Origin: Methylococcaceae bacterium UBA975
GTDB taxonomy: Bacteria; Pseudomonadota; Gammaproteobacteria; Methylococcales; Cycloclasticaceae
DNA: 64,000 nucleotides
Reading direction: 5' to 3'
Assembly (NCBI GenBank): GCA_002292375.1
Contig: DBBV01000006.1
Span: 145,320 to 209,319 of the forward strand
Of the stretch, positions 34,734-44,047 are shown one piece after another (position 1 is the stretch's first letter; each line of letters starts with the position of its first letter). Position numbers and translations under genes: made by a program. The notes beneath the pieces are model-generated. The model made no database searches, was not told the DNA's origin, and saw only the letters and a list, made by a program, of their open reading frames with translations.

Positions 34734-35614
34734 TATTGTTTCCGTAGCTTGAGGATGATATTTTTTAAATAATCAATAAGCATGGTTCTAGGGCTGGTTT
34801 TTCGCCACACTAAGCAAATGGAACGTGAGGGAGGTGGTGACGAAAAAGGAATATAGCGAATACCGTCGTCTGTGTCGCGGATGGCAATCTCTGGAATAAA
34901 GGTAATACCGGTACCTGCACGAACCATTTGTCGTAAAGTTTCTAGGCTAGTGGCTCTTAAGTCTTGTTGTTGATGGATGCTTTGTAATTGGCAAAATTGT
35001 AAGGCTTGATCGCGAAGGCAATGCCCCTCATCTAATAAAAGCAACGTTTGATCAATTAAATCGGCAGGGTTTATGAAGGCGTTTTTAGATAAAGGGTGTG
35101 AAGGGTAAACGGCTATTTTGAAAGGGTCTTCAAACAACACCTCAGCCATTAAGCTGTCGTCTTTGATGGGTGCTGCGAGTATGGCGACGTCAATGCTTCC
35201 TTCTTTTAATCGGCTTAATAAAACGTCAGTTTTTTCTTCTACAAGGATTAAACGCAGCTCGGGCAGTTGTTGAGTAATCAATGGCACTAGGTCGGCCAGT
35301 AAATAGGGCGCTAAGGTGGGGAAAGCACCTAATACAAGATCACCGGCCAATGGGTTTTGCGCGCTTTCACACAGGTTTTGCAGTTGCTCAATCTGCTGCA
35401 AAATCGTTTGAGCCGTGTCGATCACTTGCTGGCCAATGGGCGTAATTAATATGCGCTTATTGTTCCGCTCAAATATTTTTATGCCGAGTGACTCTTCAAG
35501 CTTTTTTATTTGCATGCTGAGTGTAGGTTGGCTAACGCAGCAATGCTCGGCCGCACGAACAAAGCTTTTTAAATTGGCGACGGCAACAATATAATGCAAA
35601 TCACGAATATTCAC
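34733..35614 (-). CDS. oxyR: Hydrogen-peroxide sensor regulator OxyR
   Basis: LysR-type activator of peroxide defence. The N-terminal winged helix (residues 1-60) has FVRAAEHCCVSQPTLSMQIKKLEE. The redox pair Cys199 and Cys208 is conserved at the same numbering as in E. coli OxyR, within LLDEGHCLRDQALQFC. The 293-residue length is typical. It is upstream of the peroxiredoxin gene and 32 bases after the esterase gene, all on the minus strand. Confidence 0.96.
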   Translation of the reverse strand: MNIRDLHYIVAVANLKSFVRAAEHCCVSQPTLSMQIKKLEESLGIKIFERNNKRILITPIGQQVIDTAQTILQQIEQLQNLCESAQNPLAGDLVLGAFPTLAPYLLADLVPLITQQLPELRLILVEEKTDVLLSRLKEGSIDVAILAAPIKDDSLMAEVLFEDPFKIAVYPSHPLSKNAFINPADLIDQTLLLLDEGHCLRDQALQFCQLQSIHQQQDLRATSLETLRQMVRAGTGITFIPEIAIRDTDDGIRYIPFSSPPPSRSICLVWRKTSPRTMLIDYLKNIILKLRKQ

Positions 35615-35646
35615 GTCAAATAGGGCGCGCGTATGCCGACAGACGC

Positions 35647-36318
35647 TTAGGCCAATACCCTAAGCAACCAATGCTTAATGTCATCAATTTCTGCTGCAGA
35701 GACCGAGTGTTCCATGGCGTAACTGTGCCAGTCGATGGAGTAGCCTGCGTGTTCAAGGAACTGTTTAGAAGTCTGTGCTTGTTCAATAGGAATGACCGGG
35801 TCGTATTGGCCGTGGGCATAAAAAATGGGTATGTCAGCGTGGCCACTTTGTGCGGCATTTGGCAAACTGTCTTGCATGGGTACATAAGTTGACAGCGCCA
35901 TAATGCCGGCCAGTTTCTGCTGAAAGCAAATGCCTGTGTTGATGGCGATAACACCGCCTTGAGAAAACCCAGCGATAACGATATCTGATGCCTTAAGGCC
36001 GCTTTTAATTTGCTCATTGATCATGGCGGTGATAATAGCGGTGGAACTGGCAATCCCTTTACTATCAGCGCGTTTCATTAGGTCCATTTCGCTAATGTCA
36101 TACCAGGCGGGCATACTCATGCCGCCATTAATGCTGACGGGTATAGCTGCTGCGTGTGGAAAAATAAAACGGATGCCCAGTTCGTTTTGAATGCCGAGCT
36201 CATTCACGATTGGTGCAAAATCGTTTCCGTCGGCGCCAAGGCCGTGTAGCCAAATAACGCATTTCTTTACAGGGCCGGTTGGGCTAGACACAATGCTAGG
36301 CAGTGAAGTTAAAGACAT
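35647..36318 (-). CDS. Carboxylesterase / acyl-protein thioesterase-like hydrolase
   Basis: A 223-residue alpha/beta hydrolase of the phospholipase/carboxylesterase family (Pseudomonas EstB type). Oxyanion region LHGLGADGNDF, nucleophile Ser119 in GFSQGG, catalytic Asp173 in GQYDPVIP and His204 in AMEHSV are all present. No signal peptide, so cytoplasmic. Natural substrate unknown; short-chain esters are hydrolysed by relatives. First gene of the minus-strand esterase-oxyR-peroxiredoxin run. Confidence 0.9.
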   Translation of the reverse strand: MSLTSLPSIVSSPTGPVKKCVIWLHGLGADGNDFAPIVNELGIQNELGIRFIFPHAAAIPVSINGGMSMPAWYDISEMDLMKRADSKGIASSTAIITAMINEQIKSGLKASDIVIAGFSQGGVIAINTGICFQQKLAGIMALSTYVPMQDSLPNAAQSGHADIPIFYAHGQYDPVIPIEQAQTSKQFLEHAGYSIDWHSYAMEHSVSAAEIDDIKHWLLRVLA

Positions 36319-36417
36319 AATTTATCGCTTGATGGTTGCTTAATGAGGATTAGAGTATGCCAAAAAAGAGCAAACGTTTATACTGCTAATTATTAAATGA
36401 TTAACGGGGTATTTAAG

Positions 36418-36537
36418 ATGATACGTTTCTTAAAAGTAATGTTGATATTAGGCTTAGTTGCGGTATCAATAGGTTGTGGACAAAAAGGTAGTTTGTACCT
36501 GCCGAGCGAGTATGCTGCGGCACAATTGGGTCGTTAA
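36418..36537 (+). CDS. lptM: LptM-like small lipoprotein
   Basis: A 39-residue lipoprotein. A hydrophobic signal (FLKVMLILGLVAVS) ends in the lipobox SIGC with the lipidated Cys20, followed by GQKGSLYLP, the family's conserved KGPLYLP-like patch. LptM (YifL/LppL) assists maturation of the LptDE lipopolysaccharide translocon. Its TAA is followed at once by the GTG of lysA, the conserved lptM-lysA order. Confidence 0.85.
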   Translation: MIRFLKVMLILGLVAVSIGCGQKGSLYLPSEYAAAQLGR

Positions 36538-37809
36538 GTGGATCATTTTCAATACCGTGACAATCAGCTATACGCTGAAGATAGTGCAGTAAAATCAATA
36601 GTCGATCAGTTTTCTACACCGACCTATATTTACTCTAGAGCAACCCTCGAAAAGCACTGGAACGCCTTTGATCAAGCGTTTAACGGCAGGCCTCATCTCA
36701 TTTGTTATGCGGTTAAAGCAAATTCAAATATAGCCGTTTTGAATGTATTGGCGCGGTTAGGATCGGGGTTTGATATCGTGTCGGTCGGTGAGCTTGAGCG
36801 CGTGTTGGCAGCCGGTGGACAGCCTGAAAAGATTGTGTTTTCTGGCGTTGGCAAACGTCATGATGAAATCCGCCGTGCGCTAGAAGTAGGCATTCGTTGT
36901 TTTAACGTCGAAGTATCAACAGAACTCGATCGTATCAATGACATTGCCGGCGACATGGGGCTAATCGCGAAAGTGTCGATTCGCGTTAACCCTGATGTTG
37001 ACGCGCAAACGCACCCGTACATTTCCACCGGTTTAAAAGAAAACAAATTTGGTTTAGCCATAGAAACGGCCTTTGAAGAGTACCAGCGGGCACATAAAAT
37101 GCCGCATTTACAAGTGGTCGGTCTCGATTGCCATATTGGCTCGCAACTGACCGATGTTCAGCCCTTTGTCGATGCGCTTGATCGTGTGTTAAACCTATTG
37201 CAGCGTTTGAAAGCAACCGGTATCGAGATTCAGCACTTAGATTTAGGTGGCGGCTTGGGTATTCGGTACCGAGATGAAACGCCGCCAAGTCCAGCACAGT
37301 ACGTGAACGCGTTGTATCAAAAACTGGGTGAACTACCGTACGAAATCATCCTAGAGCCAGGGCGTGCCATTGCTGGCAATGCAGGTATCTTAGTAACAAA
37401 AGTGGAGTACATTAAAGCCACGGCAGATAAAAACTTTGCCATAGTCGATGCTGCAATGAACGACTTAATGCGCCCCGCCTTGTATCAAGCTTGGCAAGAG
37501 ATTATTGCCGTTAAATTAGACTCATCCCATGCGACGCGGTCGTATGATATTGTCGGCCCGGTCTGTGAAACAGGTGATTTTTTGGGCAAAGATAGGGCGT
37601 TGGCACTGGCTGAAGGTGACCTCTTAGCCGTTCGTTCTGCAGGGGCGTATGGGTACACCATGGGTTCAAATTATAACTCCCGACCTAGCGCTGCCGAGGT
37701 GATGGTTGATGGTGATCAGGTACACCTGATCGGTGCGCGTCAAGGTGTCGAAAGCTTATGGCAAAACGAAGCTTTATTGCCGAGTGAAACTGAGGAAGTC
37801 GGTTGCTAA
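36538..37809 (+). CDS. lysA: Diaminopimelate decarboxylase
   Basis: PLP-dependent decarboxylation of meso-diaminopimelate to lysine. The 423-residue protein begins at a GTG abutting lptM. YAVKANSN holds the PLP lysine, DLGGGLGI the phosphate-binding glycines, and CETGDFLGKDR the conserved Cys/Glu. Followed by dapF, which overlaps it by seven bases, so lysine and peptidoglycan precursor genes are coupled. Confidence 0.97.
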   Translation: MDHFQYRDNQLYAEDSAVKSIVDQFSTPTYIYSRATLEKHWNAFDQAFNGRPHLICYAVKANSNIAVLNVLARLGSGFDIVSVGELERVLAAGGQPEKIVFSGVGKRHDEIRRALEVGIRCFNVEVSTELDRINDIAGDMGLIAKVSIRVNPDVDAQTHPYISTGLKENKFGLAIETAFEEYQRAHKMPHLQVVGLDCHIGSQLTDVQPFVDALDRVLNLLQRLKATGIEIQHLDLGGGLGIRYRDETPPSPAQYVNALYQKLGELPYEIILEPGRAIAGNAGILVTKVEYIKATADKNFAIVDAAMNDLMRPALYQAWQEIIAVKLDSSHATRSYDIVGPVCETGDFLGKDRALALAEGDLLAVRSAGAYGYTMGSNYNSRPSAAEVMVDGDQVHLIGARQGVESLWQNEALLPSETEEVGC

Positions 37810-38630
37810 TTAATTTCAGCAAAATGCACGGGCTAGGTAATGACTTTGTTGTTATCGATGCAATCAATCAAACGGTCCAGCTAAATGCTGAGCAAATTAA
37901 GCGGTTGGCCGATCGGCACTACGGCATTGGGTTTGATCAGCTATTGCTGGTTAAACAGGCGCAAAGCGCCGCTGATTTTCGCTATGTTATTTATAACGCC
38001 GATGGCACTGAGGTGTCGCAATGCGGTAATGGTGCGCGATGTTTTGCCTTGTTTGTTAGGCAAAAAGGGCTAACTAATAAGGCCAATATTCGTGTTGAAA
38101 CAGGGGCAGGTGACTTACTGCTGCAGGTCAATGACGACCAACAAGTCTGCGTGGATATGGGCGAGCCCATCTTTGCGCCGTCTATGGTTCCTTTGCTGTT
38201 TGAGCAACAAAAAACCACCTACAGCGTTAACTTAAGCGGTAATGAAATTGAATTTTCCGCACTCTCGATGGGTAATCCGCATGCTGTTATACAAGTGGCG
38301 GATGTTGCAGCAGCTGATGTGATCTCGCTCGGCGCGCAGCTTGAGAATCACTCTTTGTTCCCAGAGCGCGTTAACGTGGGGTTTAGTGAAATAATCGACT
38401 CCTCTCATATAAGGTTGCGTGTTTACGAACGCGGTGCAGGGGAAACCTTAGCTTGCGGCAGTGGTGCTTGTGCTGCTGCGGTTGCAGGTATCCAGTTGGG
38501 GCGAGTGACCTCACCAGTCAACGTAAGTTTAACCGGTGGTGACTTGACTATTGAGTGGCTAGGCGAGGGGTATCCAGTCAAGATGACGGGGCCTGCAAAT
38601 TTCGTATTTGATGGTATGATTAAACTATGA
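37803..38630 (+). CDS. dapF: Diaminopimelate epimerase
   Basis: Interconverts LL- and meso-diaminopimelate. The two catalytic cysteines lie in QCGNGARCFA and ACGSGACAAA. The 275-residue frame begins with TTG at 37803, overlapping lysA by seven bases; the family N-terminus FSKMHGLGNDF starts four codons later, so this start fits well. Its stop overlaps the next ATG (ATGA at 38627-38630). Confidence 0.96.
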   Translation: MLINFSKMHGLGNDFVVIDAINQTVQLNAEQIKRLADRHYGIGFDQLLLVKQAQSAADFRYVIYNADGTEVSQCGNGARCFALFVRQKGLTNKANIRVETGAGDLLLQVNDDQQVCVDMGEPIFAPSMVPLLFEQQKTTYSVNLSGNEIEFSALSMGNPHAVIQVADVAAADVISLGAQLENHSLFPERVNVGFSEIIDSSHIRLRVYERGAGETLACGSGACAAAVAGIQLGRVTSPVNVSLTGGDLTIEWLGEGYPVKMTGPANFVFDGMIKL

Positions 38631-39337
38631 GTCAGCAACAAAACACAGTGCAAAACGTGAATTTAACGGAACAACAGGTACGGGAATACCTGCTAAATAA
38701 CCCCGAGTTTTTTAACCAATACCCAGAGCTGCTGGAGATGATTCAAGTTAACGACCAACAGCAAGGGACGGTGTCACTCACGATGCGCCAATTGGCGTTA
38801 TTGCGCAAGAAAAATGAAAAGGCACAGCAGCAATTAGACTGTTTGTTGGATATTGCGCGAGAAAATGATGCCTTATTCGGTCGCATGCAGTTGTTAACGA
38901 CAGCGCTCATCGATGCGCGCTGTGTTGAAGATGTGTTTGCTACCCTCGACGATATGTTACGTGATTGTTTCGGTGCGGATTTTTTTGCTATTCGACTGGT
39001 GGCTGATGAGGGTGCTCCAGATTTCCCAATTACCGATGTCGTTTGGCAAAGTGGCTGTGCGCAGTTAGAAAACTTTCAGCGTATCTTAGACTCACAAAAA
39101 ATAAAATGTGGTCATCCAACGCATGCGCAAGCGGCGGCCCTGTTTAACGAACAGGCGGCCGAGGTGCAATCGGTTGCGTTTATTCCGTTAAAAATCAATA
39201 AGCAAGACGGGCTATTGGCTATTGGCAGTAAAGAGATGGATCGATTCCACCCGACGATGGGGTCATTATTCCTTGCGCATTTAGGCGAGCTGGTCGCGAA
39301 ACGTTTAGCGTCCTTGCAGCAACCCGACAAAGACTAA
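38627..39337 (+). CDS. DUF484 family protein
   Basis: A 236-residue DUF484 protein, GAF-like in the family description. It starts with the typical YLLNNPEFFNQYPELLEMIQV and a coiled segment, then a GAF-like body. Its place between dapF and xerC is strongly conserved; the function is unknown. Overlaps dapF by four bases and is one base from xerC. Confidence 0.9.
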   Translation: MSQQQNTVQNVNLTEQQVREYLLNNPEFFNQYPELLEMIQVNDQQQGTVSLTMRQLALLRKKNEKAQQQLDCLLDIARENDALFGRMQLLTTALIDARCVEDVFATLDDMLRDCFGADFFAIRLVADEGAPDFPITDVVWQSGCAQLENFQRILDSQKIKCGHPTHAQAAALFNEQAAEVQSVAFIPLKINKQDGLLAIGSKEMDRFHPTMGSLFLAHLGELVAKRLASLQQPDKD

Positions 39338-39338
39338 C

Positions 39339-40250
39339 GTGAGTCCGCTCGCTGTTGATTTAGTGCAGCGGTTTATCGAAGTATTACGAGTCGAACGCCG
39401 TTTGTCGCCAAACACCTTAAAAGCATATCGGCGAGACTTAGCTCAATTGATCGACTTTTGTACCCAGCAGTCGCTAAACGAATGGTCTGAATTAAACGGC
39501 CATCACCTTCGGCGATTTATCGCCGAGCGGCATCGCGGTGGATTGGGTAGCAACAGTTTGCAACGAGAACTATCGGCTTGTCGTAGTTTTTTTGCCTATC
39601 TAATCAAAACGCGCCAGCTAGTCAATAACCCAGCCGCGGGTATTCGTGCGCCTAAAGCGGCTAAGGCTTTGCCGCACGTGCTTGATGTAGACCAAGTTAA
39701 TGCGCTGTTAGAAGTAGAACCAATGGGCGCCCTGGAAATCCGCGATCTGGCGATGTGGGAGTTATTGTATTCATCGGGTTTACGGGTTGGTGAACTGGTT
39801 AAGGTCAATTTAACCGACATTGATCTAAGCGGTCGGACCATTCACGTGGTCAGCGGTAAGGGGCAAAAATCCAGACTATTACCGCTCGGCCAACAGGCGG
39901 TAACAGCGATACGCGCGTGGTTATTAGAAAGGATTGATTGTCATCGACAAGATGATATGGCGCTATTTATTAGCAAAAATGGCTCACGTTTAAGCGCTCG
40001 CAGTGTCCAGTCGCGTTTAGAACGCTGGCGTAAACGCCAAGGCCTGCAAGGACGTTTGTACCCACACATGCTGAGGCATTCGTTTGCCAGTCACATGCTG
40101 GAGTCGAGCAGGGATTTGCGCGCGGTGCAAGAACTGTTAGGTCACAGCAACATCAGTACCACACAGGTGTATACGCACTTAGACTTTCAGCATTTAGCAT
40201 CGGTATACGATCAAGCACACCCACGCGCGAAACAAAAAAAGAAGGCTTAA
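39339..40250 (+). CDS. xerC: Tyrosine recombinase XerC
   Basis: Resolves chromosome dimers at dif together with XerD. At 303 residues it has the N-terminal SAM-like core-binding domain and the catalytic residues R (SGLRVGEL), K (GKGQKSR), HxxR (HMLRHSFASH), H (LGHSNIS) and Tyr (QVYTHLD). GTG start at 39339, one base after the DUF484 stop. Its context marks it as the housekeeping enzyme, not an integrase. Its stop shares TTAA with the convergent DUF4126 gene. Confidence 0.96.
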   Translation: MSPLAVDLVQRFIEVLRVERRLSPNTLKAYRRDLAQLIDFCTQQSLNEWSELNGHHLRRFIAERHRGGLGSNSLQRELSACRSFFAYLIKTRQLVNNPAAGIRAPKAAKALPHVLDVDQVNALLEVEPMGALEIRDLAMWELLYSSGLRVGELVKVNLTDIDLSGRTIHVVSGKGQKSRLLPLGQQAVTAIRAWLLERIDCHRQDDMALFISKNGSRLSARSVQSRLERWRKRQGLQGRLYPHMLRHSFASHMLESSRDLRAVQELLGHSNISTTQVYTHLDFQHLASVYDQAHPRAKQKKKA

Positions 40251-40912
40251 TCCGGTCGCGGTAACTTATCGTTGGCCATGGGTTTGGAATAGTCCTCCTC
40301 CACGCTTGAGACGCCAAAAAGCTTTAATAAAAACCTAAACACGCGCTTAATACCTCGCCATAACTTAGGTAGCGCCCAGATCATTAGCAAGATAAACAGT
40401 ACCAAACCGACGATGAAAAAGGCGGGGTGTTGAATAGAAGCCCAAACACCCACAAAAACAGCAATGTCTTCAGCGATAGACGCGGTCCAGTTACTAAATG
40501 GTTCAGGTGAGGTGTTAATTAATGCGCGACTACCCGCCTTAGTGGCGTGCGTGGCGGCGGCTAAACTGCCACCCACCAAGGCTGCGGCAATTTCTGCAGC
40601 GGGGCCGATATCGCCGATGGCGCCAGCGGCTAACAGAGCACCAGCCGGTATGCGGATGAAGGTATGTAAAGTGTCCCAGGCGCTATCAACGCCGGGAATT
40701 TTGTCGGCAAAAAATTCGATTGCGTACATTAAGCCGGCGGCGGTCATCACCAAGGGGTCGGCAACGATCATTAAGTCGCTAGGCAATACGATTTGTCCGT
40801 TATGCGCCAATAAACCGATCATCAGAATGGTTGCGTACAAATTGATTCCGCTGCCCCATGCAGCGCCCATACTGAGTGCGAGCGTTTGTGAAAGTTGATT
40901 AAGTTCATCCAC
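40247..40912 (-). CDS. DUF4126 membrane protein
   Basis: A 221-residue inner-membrane protein with several hydrophobic, Ala/Gly-rich helices (about 12-35, 50-65, 85-125, 148-185) and a basic, polar C-terminal tail. It resembles the DUF4126 family, of unknown function. Convergent with xerC, overlapping by four bases; divergent from hslV. Confidence 0.8.
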   Translation of the reverse strand: MDELNQLSQTLALSMGAAWGSGINLYATILMIGLLAHNGQIVLPSDLMIVADPLVMTAAGLMYAIEFFADKIPGVDSAWDTLHTFIRIPAGALLAAGAIGDIGPAAEIAAALVGGSLAAATHATKAGSRALINTSPEPFSNWTASIAEDIAVFVGVWASIQHPAFFIVGLVLFILLMIWALPKLWRGIKRVFRFLLKLFGVSSVEEDYSKPMANDKLPRPD

Positions 40913-41048
40913 GGTATTTACTCCCTGCTTTAAACAGGCTTAAGAATATCATAACTAAGATGAATCCAGTTTAAACAAACCAGCCGACACGCGGCCGCTT
41001 TGATTTTTGTGTAAAATGTAGTGTCTAACTTAAACGTGGGATAAAACA

Positions 41049-41597
41049 GTGGATTTTAGAGGAACAACAATTGTTTCAGTGCGGCGCGGTAACAGCGTTG
41101 TTATTGGTGGTGATGGCCAAGTGACCTTAGGCAACACAATCATGAAAGGTAACGCCAGAAAAGTCCGTAGGATTGGTGGTGGTAGTGTTATAGCTGGCTT
41201 CGCAGGGGCAACAGCAGATGCCTTTACGCTATTTGAGCGTTTTGAAGGGATGCTAGAAAAGCATCACGGTAATTTGACACGGGCAGCTGTTGAGATGGCT
41301 AAAGACTGGCGTACCGATCGTATGTTGCGTAAGTTGGAAGCCTTATTAGCAATAGCAGACAGCAAAGACTCGTTGATTATTTCCGGTAATGGCGACGTCA
41401 TTCAGCCGGAACAAGACCTGATAGCAATCGGATCAGGCGGGCCATTTGCGCAATCAGCAGCGCGTGCCTTGCTAGAAAATACCGAGTTAAGTGCTCGAGA
41501 AATAGTAGAAAAGTCGTTAGGTATTGCGGGTGATATTTGTATTTACACCAATCATAACCAAACGATTGAAGAGTTAAATTTTGAGGAAACTACGTAA
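41049..41597 (+). CDS. hslV: ATP-dependent protease subunit HslV
   Basis: The proteasome-like peptidase of HslVU. Mature enzymes start at Thr; here TTIVSVRRG follows a five-residue propeptide (MDFRG) from the GTG start at 41049, so Thr6 would be the nucleophile after processing. Catalytic Lys in MKGNARKVRRI and the GSGG turn are present. The 182-residue length is normal. One base separates its stop from hslU. Confidence 0.95.
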   Translation: MDFRGTTIVSVRRGNSVVIGGDGQVTLGNTIMKGNARKVRRIGGGSVIAGFAGATADAFTLFERFEGMLEKHHGNLTRAAVEMAKDWRTDRMLRKLEALLAIADSKDSLIISGNGDVIQPEQDLIAIGSGGPFAQSAARALLENTELSAREIVEKSLGIAGDICIYTNHNQTIEELNFEETT

Positions 41598-41598
41598 T

Positions 41599-42921
41599 AT
41601 GAGTCAAATGACACCAAAAGAGATTGTGCATGAATTAGACAAGCACATCGTGGGACAAAGTGCGGCAAAAAGAGCTGTGGCCATTGCCTTAAGAAACCGT
41701 TGGAGACGTTCACAAGTAGACGAAAGCTTACGCGCCGAAATTACGCCAAAAAATATCTTAATGATTGGCCCAACGGGTGTGGGTAAAACCGAAATAGCAC
41801 GCCGCTTGGCGCGCCTAGCGAAGGCGCCGTTTATTAAAGTAGAGGCGACCAAGTTCACTGAGGTGGGCTATGTGGGCCGCGATGTGGAGTCTATTATTCG
41901 AGACCTTGCCGACATTGCGGTAAAAATGACCCGTGAAGTTGAGCTGGAAAAAGTCAAACGTAAGGCCGAGGACGCGGCCGAAGAAAAAGTGCTGGATATC
42001 TTATTGCCACGAGCATCTAACAGTGACCCAAGTGATGACAGTGGGGCAGCAACCAGGCAAAAATTTCGTAAAAAATTACGTGAAGGCGAGCTTGATGACA
42101 AAGAGATTGAAGTTGAAGTCAAAGCCCCCAGCGTAGGTGTTGAAATTATGGCGCCCCCGGGTATGGAAGAAATGACCAATCAGCTGCAAGGGATGTTTCA
42201 AAATATATCGGGTGAAAAAAAGAAAAAGCGCAAAATGAGCATTAAAAATGCGTTACAAATTTTAACCGAGGATGAAGCAGGCAAATTGGTTAACGAGGAA
42301 GAGCTTAAGCATAAAGCGCTGGAAAGCCTCGAGCAAACAGGTATCGTATTTTTAGATGAACTAGACAAAGTATGTAAACGCGGTGAGACGGGCGGCGCAG
42401 ATGTGTCGCGCGATGGCGTGCAACGAGACTTACTACCGCTGGTTGAAGGCAGCACCGTAACAACGAAATACGGCGCGGTAAAAACCGACCATATTTTATT
42501 TATTGCGTCGGGTGCTTTTCATTTGTCAAAACCCTCCGATTTGATTCCGGAGCTGCAAGGCCGATTCCCTATTCGTGTTGAGTTGGACGCCTTAGTTGCA
42601 GCAGATTTTGTGCGTATTTTAACCGAACCAGACGCCTCATTAACCGAACAATATACCGCGTTACTGGCGACTGAAAATGTCAATTTAAGCTTTACCGAAG
42701 ACGGTATCGCTAGGATTGCGGAAATGGCTTGGCAGGTGAACGAGGGCACAGAGAATATTGGTGCGCGTCGCTTACACACGATTTTGGAGCGTTTGCTCGA
42801 TGAGGTGTCGTTTAAGGCACCGGCGGGCGAAGAGCTAAACGAGGTTATTGATGCTGCATATGTTGACGCTCAATTAGCCGAGCTTGCTTCGAACGAAGAC
42901 CTGTCGCGTTATATTTTATAA
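41599..42921 (+). CDS. hslU: HslU ATPase of HslVU
   Basis: AAA+ unfoldase feeding substrates to HslV. Walker A GPTGVGKTE (about residue 57-65), Walker B FLDELDK, pore loop GYVGRD, and the inserted I domain rich in Lys/Glu (about 110-240) are present. From ATG 41599 it is 440 residues; GAGGA at 41583-41587 lies upstream. An upstream TTG in frame overlaps hslV and is unlikely. Confidence 0.96.
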   Translation: MSQMTPKEIVHELDKHIVGQSAAKRAVAIALRNRWRRSQVDESLRAEITPKNILMIGPTGVGKTEIARRLARLAKAPFIKVEATKFTEVGYVGRDVESIIRDLADIAVKMTREVELEKVKRKAEDAAEEKVLDILLPRASNSDPSDDSGAATRQKFRKKLREGELDDKEIEVEVKAPSVGVEIMAPPGMEEMTNQLQGMFQNISGEKKKKRKMSIKNALQILTEDEAGKLVNEEELKHKALESLEQTGIVFLDELDKVCKRGETGGADVSRDGVQRDLLPLVEGSTVTTKYGAVKTDHILFIASGAFHLSKPSDLIPELQGRFPIRVELDALVAADFVRILTEPDASLTEQYTALLATENVNLSFTEDGIARIAEMAWQVNEGTENIGARRLHTILERLLDEVSFKAPAGEELNEVIDAAYVDAQLAELASNEDLSRYIL

Positions 42922-42928
42922 ACCAGCC

Positions 42929-43279
42929 ATGATAATTACAGATATCGCTTTAGATCAAAGTAACCGCACCGTTTCCTTAAGTTTTGACAATGGAAGCAGC
43001 GCGGAATTGAGTTGTGAATACTTACGCGTGCACTCGCCTTCGGCCGAAGTACGCGGTCATGGGCCGGGTCAAGAGGTGTTGCAAACAGGCAAGGAGATGG
43101 TCAACATCGTCGCCATTGAGCCGGTGGGTAATTACGCGGTTCGATTGGTGTTTAGCGACGGCCATGATACGGGTCTGTACGCATGGAACTTTTTAATCGA
43201 GTTGGCTGAAAATAAAGACTCTAATTGGCAAGAATACCTTGCTCGTCTAGAAACGGCTGGTCACCAACGTAAGGCATAA
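42929..43279 (+). CDS. DUF971 family protein
   Basis: A 116-residue protein of the DUF971 (gamma-butyrobetaine hydroxylase N-terminal-like) family, with LRVHSPSAEVRGHG and GLYAWNFLIEL. The ATG at 42929 is preferred; an upstream frame overlaps hslU. Family members are small Fe-S or metal-associated proteins of unclear role, often encoded between hslU and ubiE as here. Confidence 0.87.
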   Translation: MIITDIALDQSNRTVSLSFDNGSSAELSCEYLRVHSPSAEVRGHGPGQEVLQTGKEMVNIVAIEPVGNYAVRLVFSDGHDTGLYAWNFLIELAENKDSNWQEYLARLETAGHQRKA

Positions 43280-43292
43280 ACGAGACGCTCAA

Positions 43293-44042
43293 ATGACAGA
43301 TAAAACGACAACCCATTTTGGATTTAAAGACGTCCCAGTAAGTGAAAAAGTGGTTAAAGTGCGTGAGGTTTTTAATTCCGTAGCGCCGTCTTACGACGTA
43401 ATGAACGATCTTATGTCGATGGGGGTTCACCGCTTATGGAAGCGCTTTACTGTTGAAATAGCTAACGTAAAGCCGGGCCATTTGGTGTTGGACTTGGCCG
43501 GTGGTACAGGTGACTTGTCGGCCTTATTTGCAAAAAAAGTGGGTGAAAAAGGCAAGGTGGTGCTGGCTGATATTAACGAAGCGATGTTGCGCGTGGGTCG
43601 AGACCGAATGATCGATAAAGGCCACATCAATAATATTAGCTATAACCTGGCAAATGCCGAATGCTTGCCGTACGCAGCCAATCAGTTTGATCGAGTTTGC
43701 ATTGGATTTGGCTTACGTAATGTTACCGATAAAGACGCGGCTTTGCGGTCGATGTACGAGGTGTTGAAACCCGGTGGCCGTTTGTTGATTTTGGAGTTCT
43801 CAAAACCGACTAATCCCGTGTTGGATAAAATTTACGACTTGTATTCGTTTAAATTACTACCAAAGATTGGCGAGTTGGTGGCAAAAGACGGTGAGAGTTA
43901 TCAATATTTAGCCGAATCAATTCGTATGCACCCGGATCAGCAAACGCTGAAAGGTATGATGGAAGACGCCGGTTTTGAACGTTGCCAAGTTAATAATCTG
44001 ACTGGTGGCATCGTCGCTGTGCATACAGGTTATAAGCTGTAA
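43293..44042 (+). CDS. ubiE: Ubiquinone/menaquinone C-methyltransferase UbiE
   Basis: SAM-dependent C-methylation in ubiquinone and menaquinone synthesis. At 249 residues it has the SAM motif LDLAGGTGDLS, IGFGLRNVTDKDAALRS, and LEFSKPTNPVLDKIYDLYSF. Intact and typical. Leads ubiE-ubiJ-ubiB with short gaps. Confidence 0.96.
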   Translation: MTDKTTTHFGFKDVPVSEKVVKVREVFNSVAPSYDVMNDLMSMGVHRLWKRFTVEIANVKPGHLVLDLAGGTGDLSALFAKKVGEKGKVVLADINEAMLRVGRDRMIDKGHINNISYNLANAECLPYAANQFDRVCIGFGLRNVTDKDAALRSMYEVLKPGGRLLILEFSKPTNPVLDKIYDLYSFKLLPKIGELVAKDGESYQYLAESIRMHPDQQTLKGMMEDAGFERCQVNNLTGGIVAVHTGYKL

Positions 44043-44047
44043 GCGGT

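Noticed and set aside
35616..36017. 133-codon frame over the esterase gene
   Set aside because: Same strand, other frame of a gene with an intact catalytic triad; a shadow.
39339..40250. Tyrosine recombinase as a sign of an integrated element
   Set aside because: Its dapF-DUF484-xerC context and length mark it as housekeeping XerC; no att repeats or cargo nearby.
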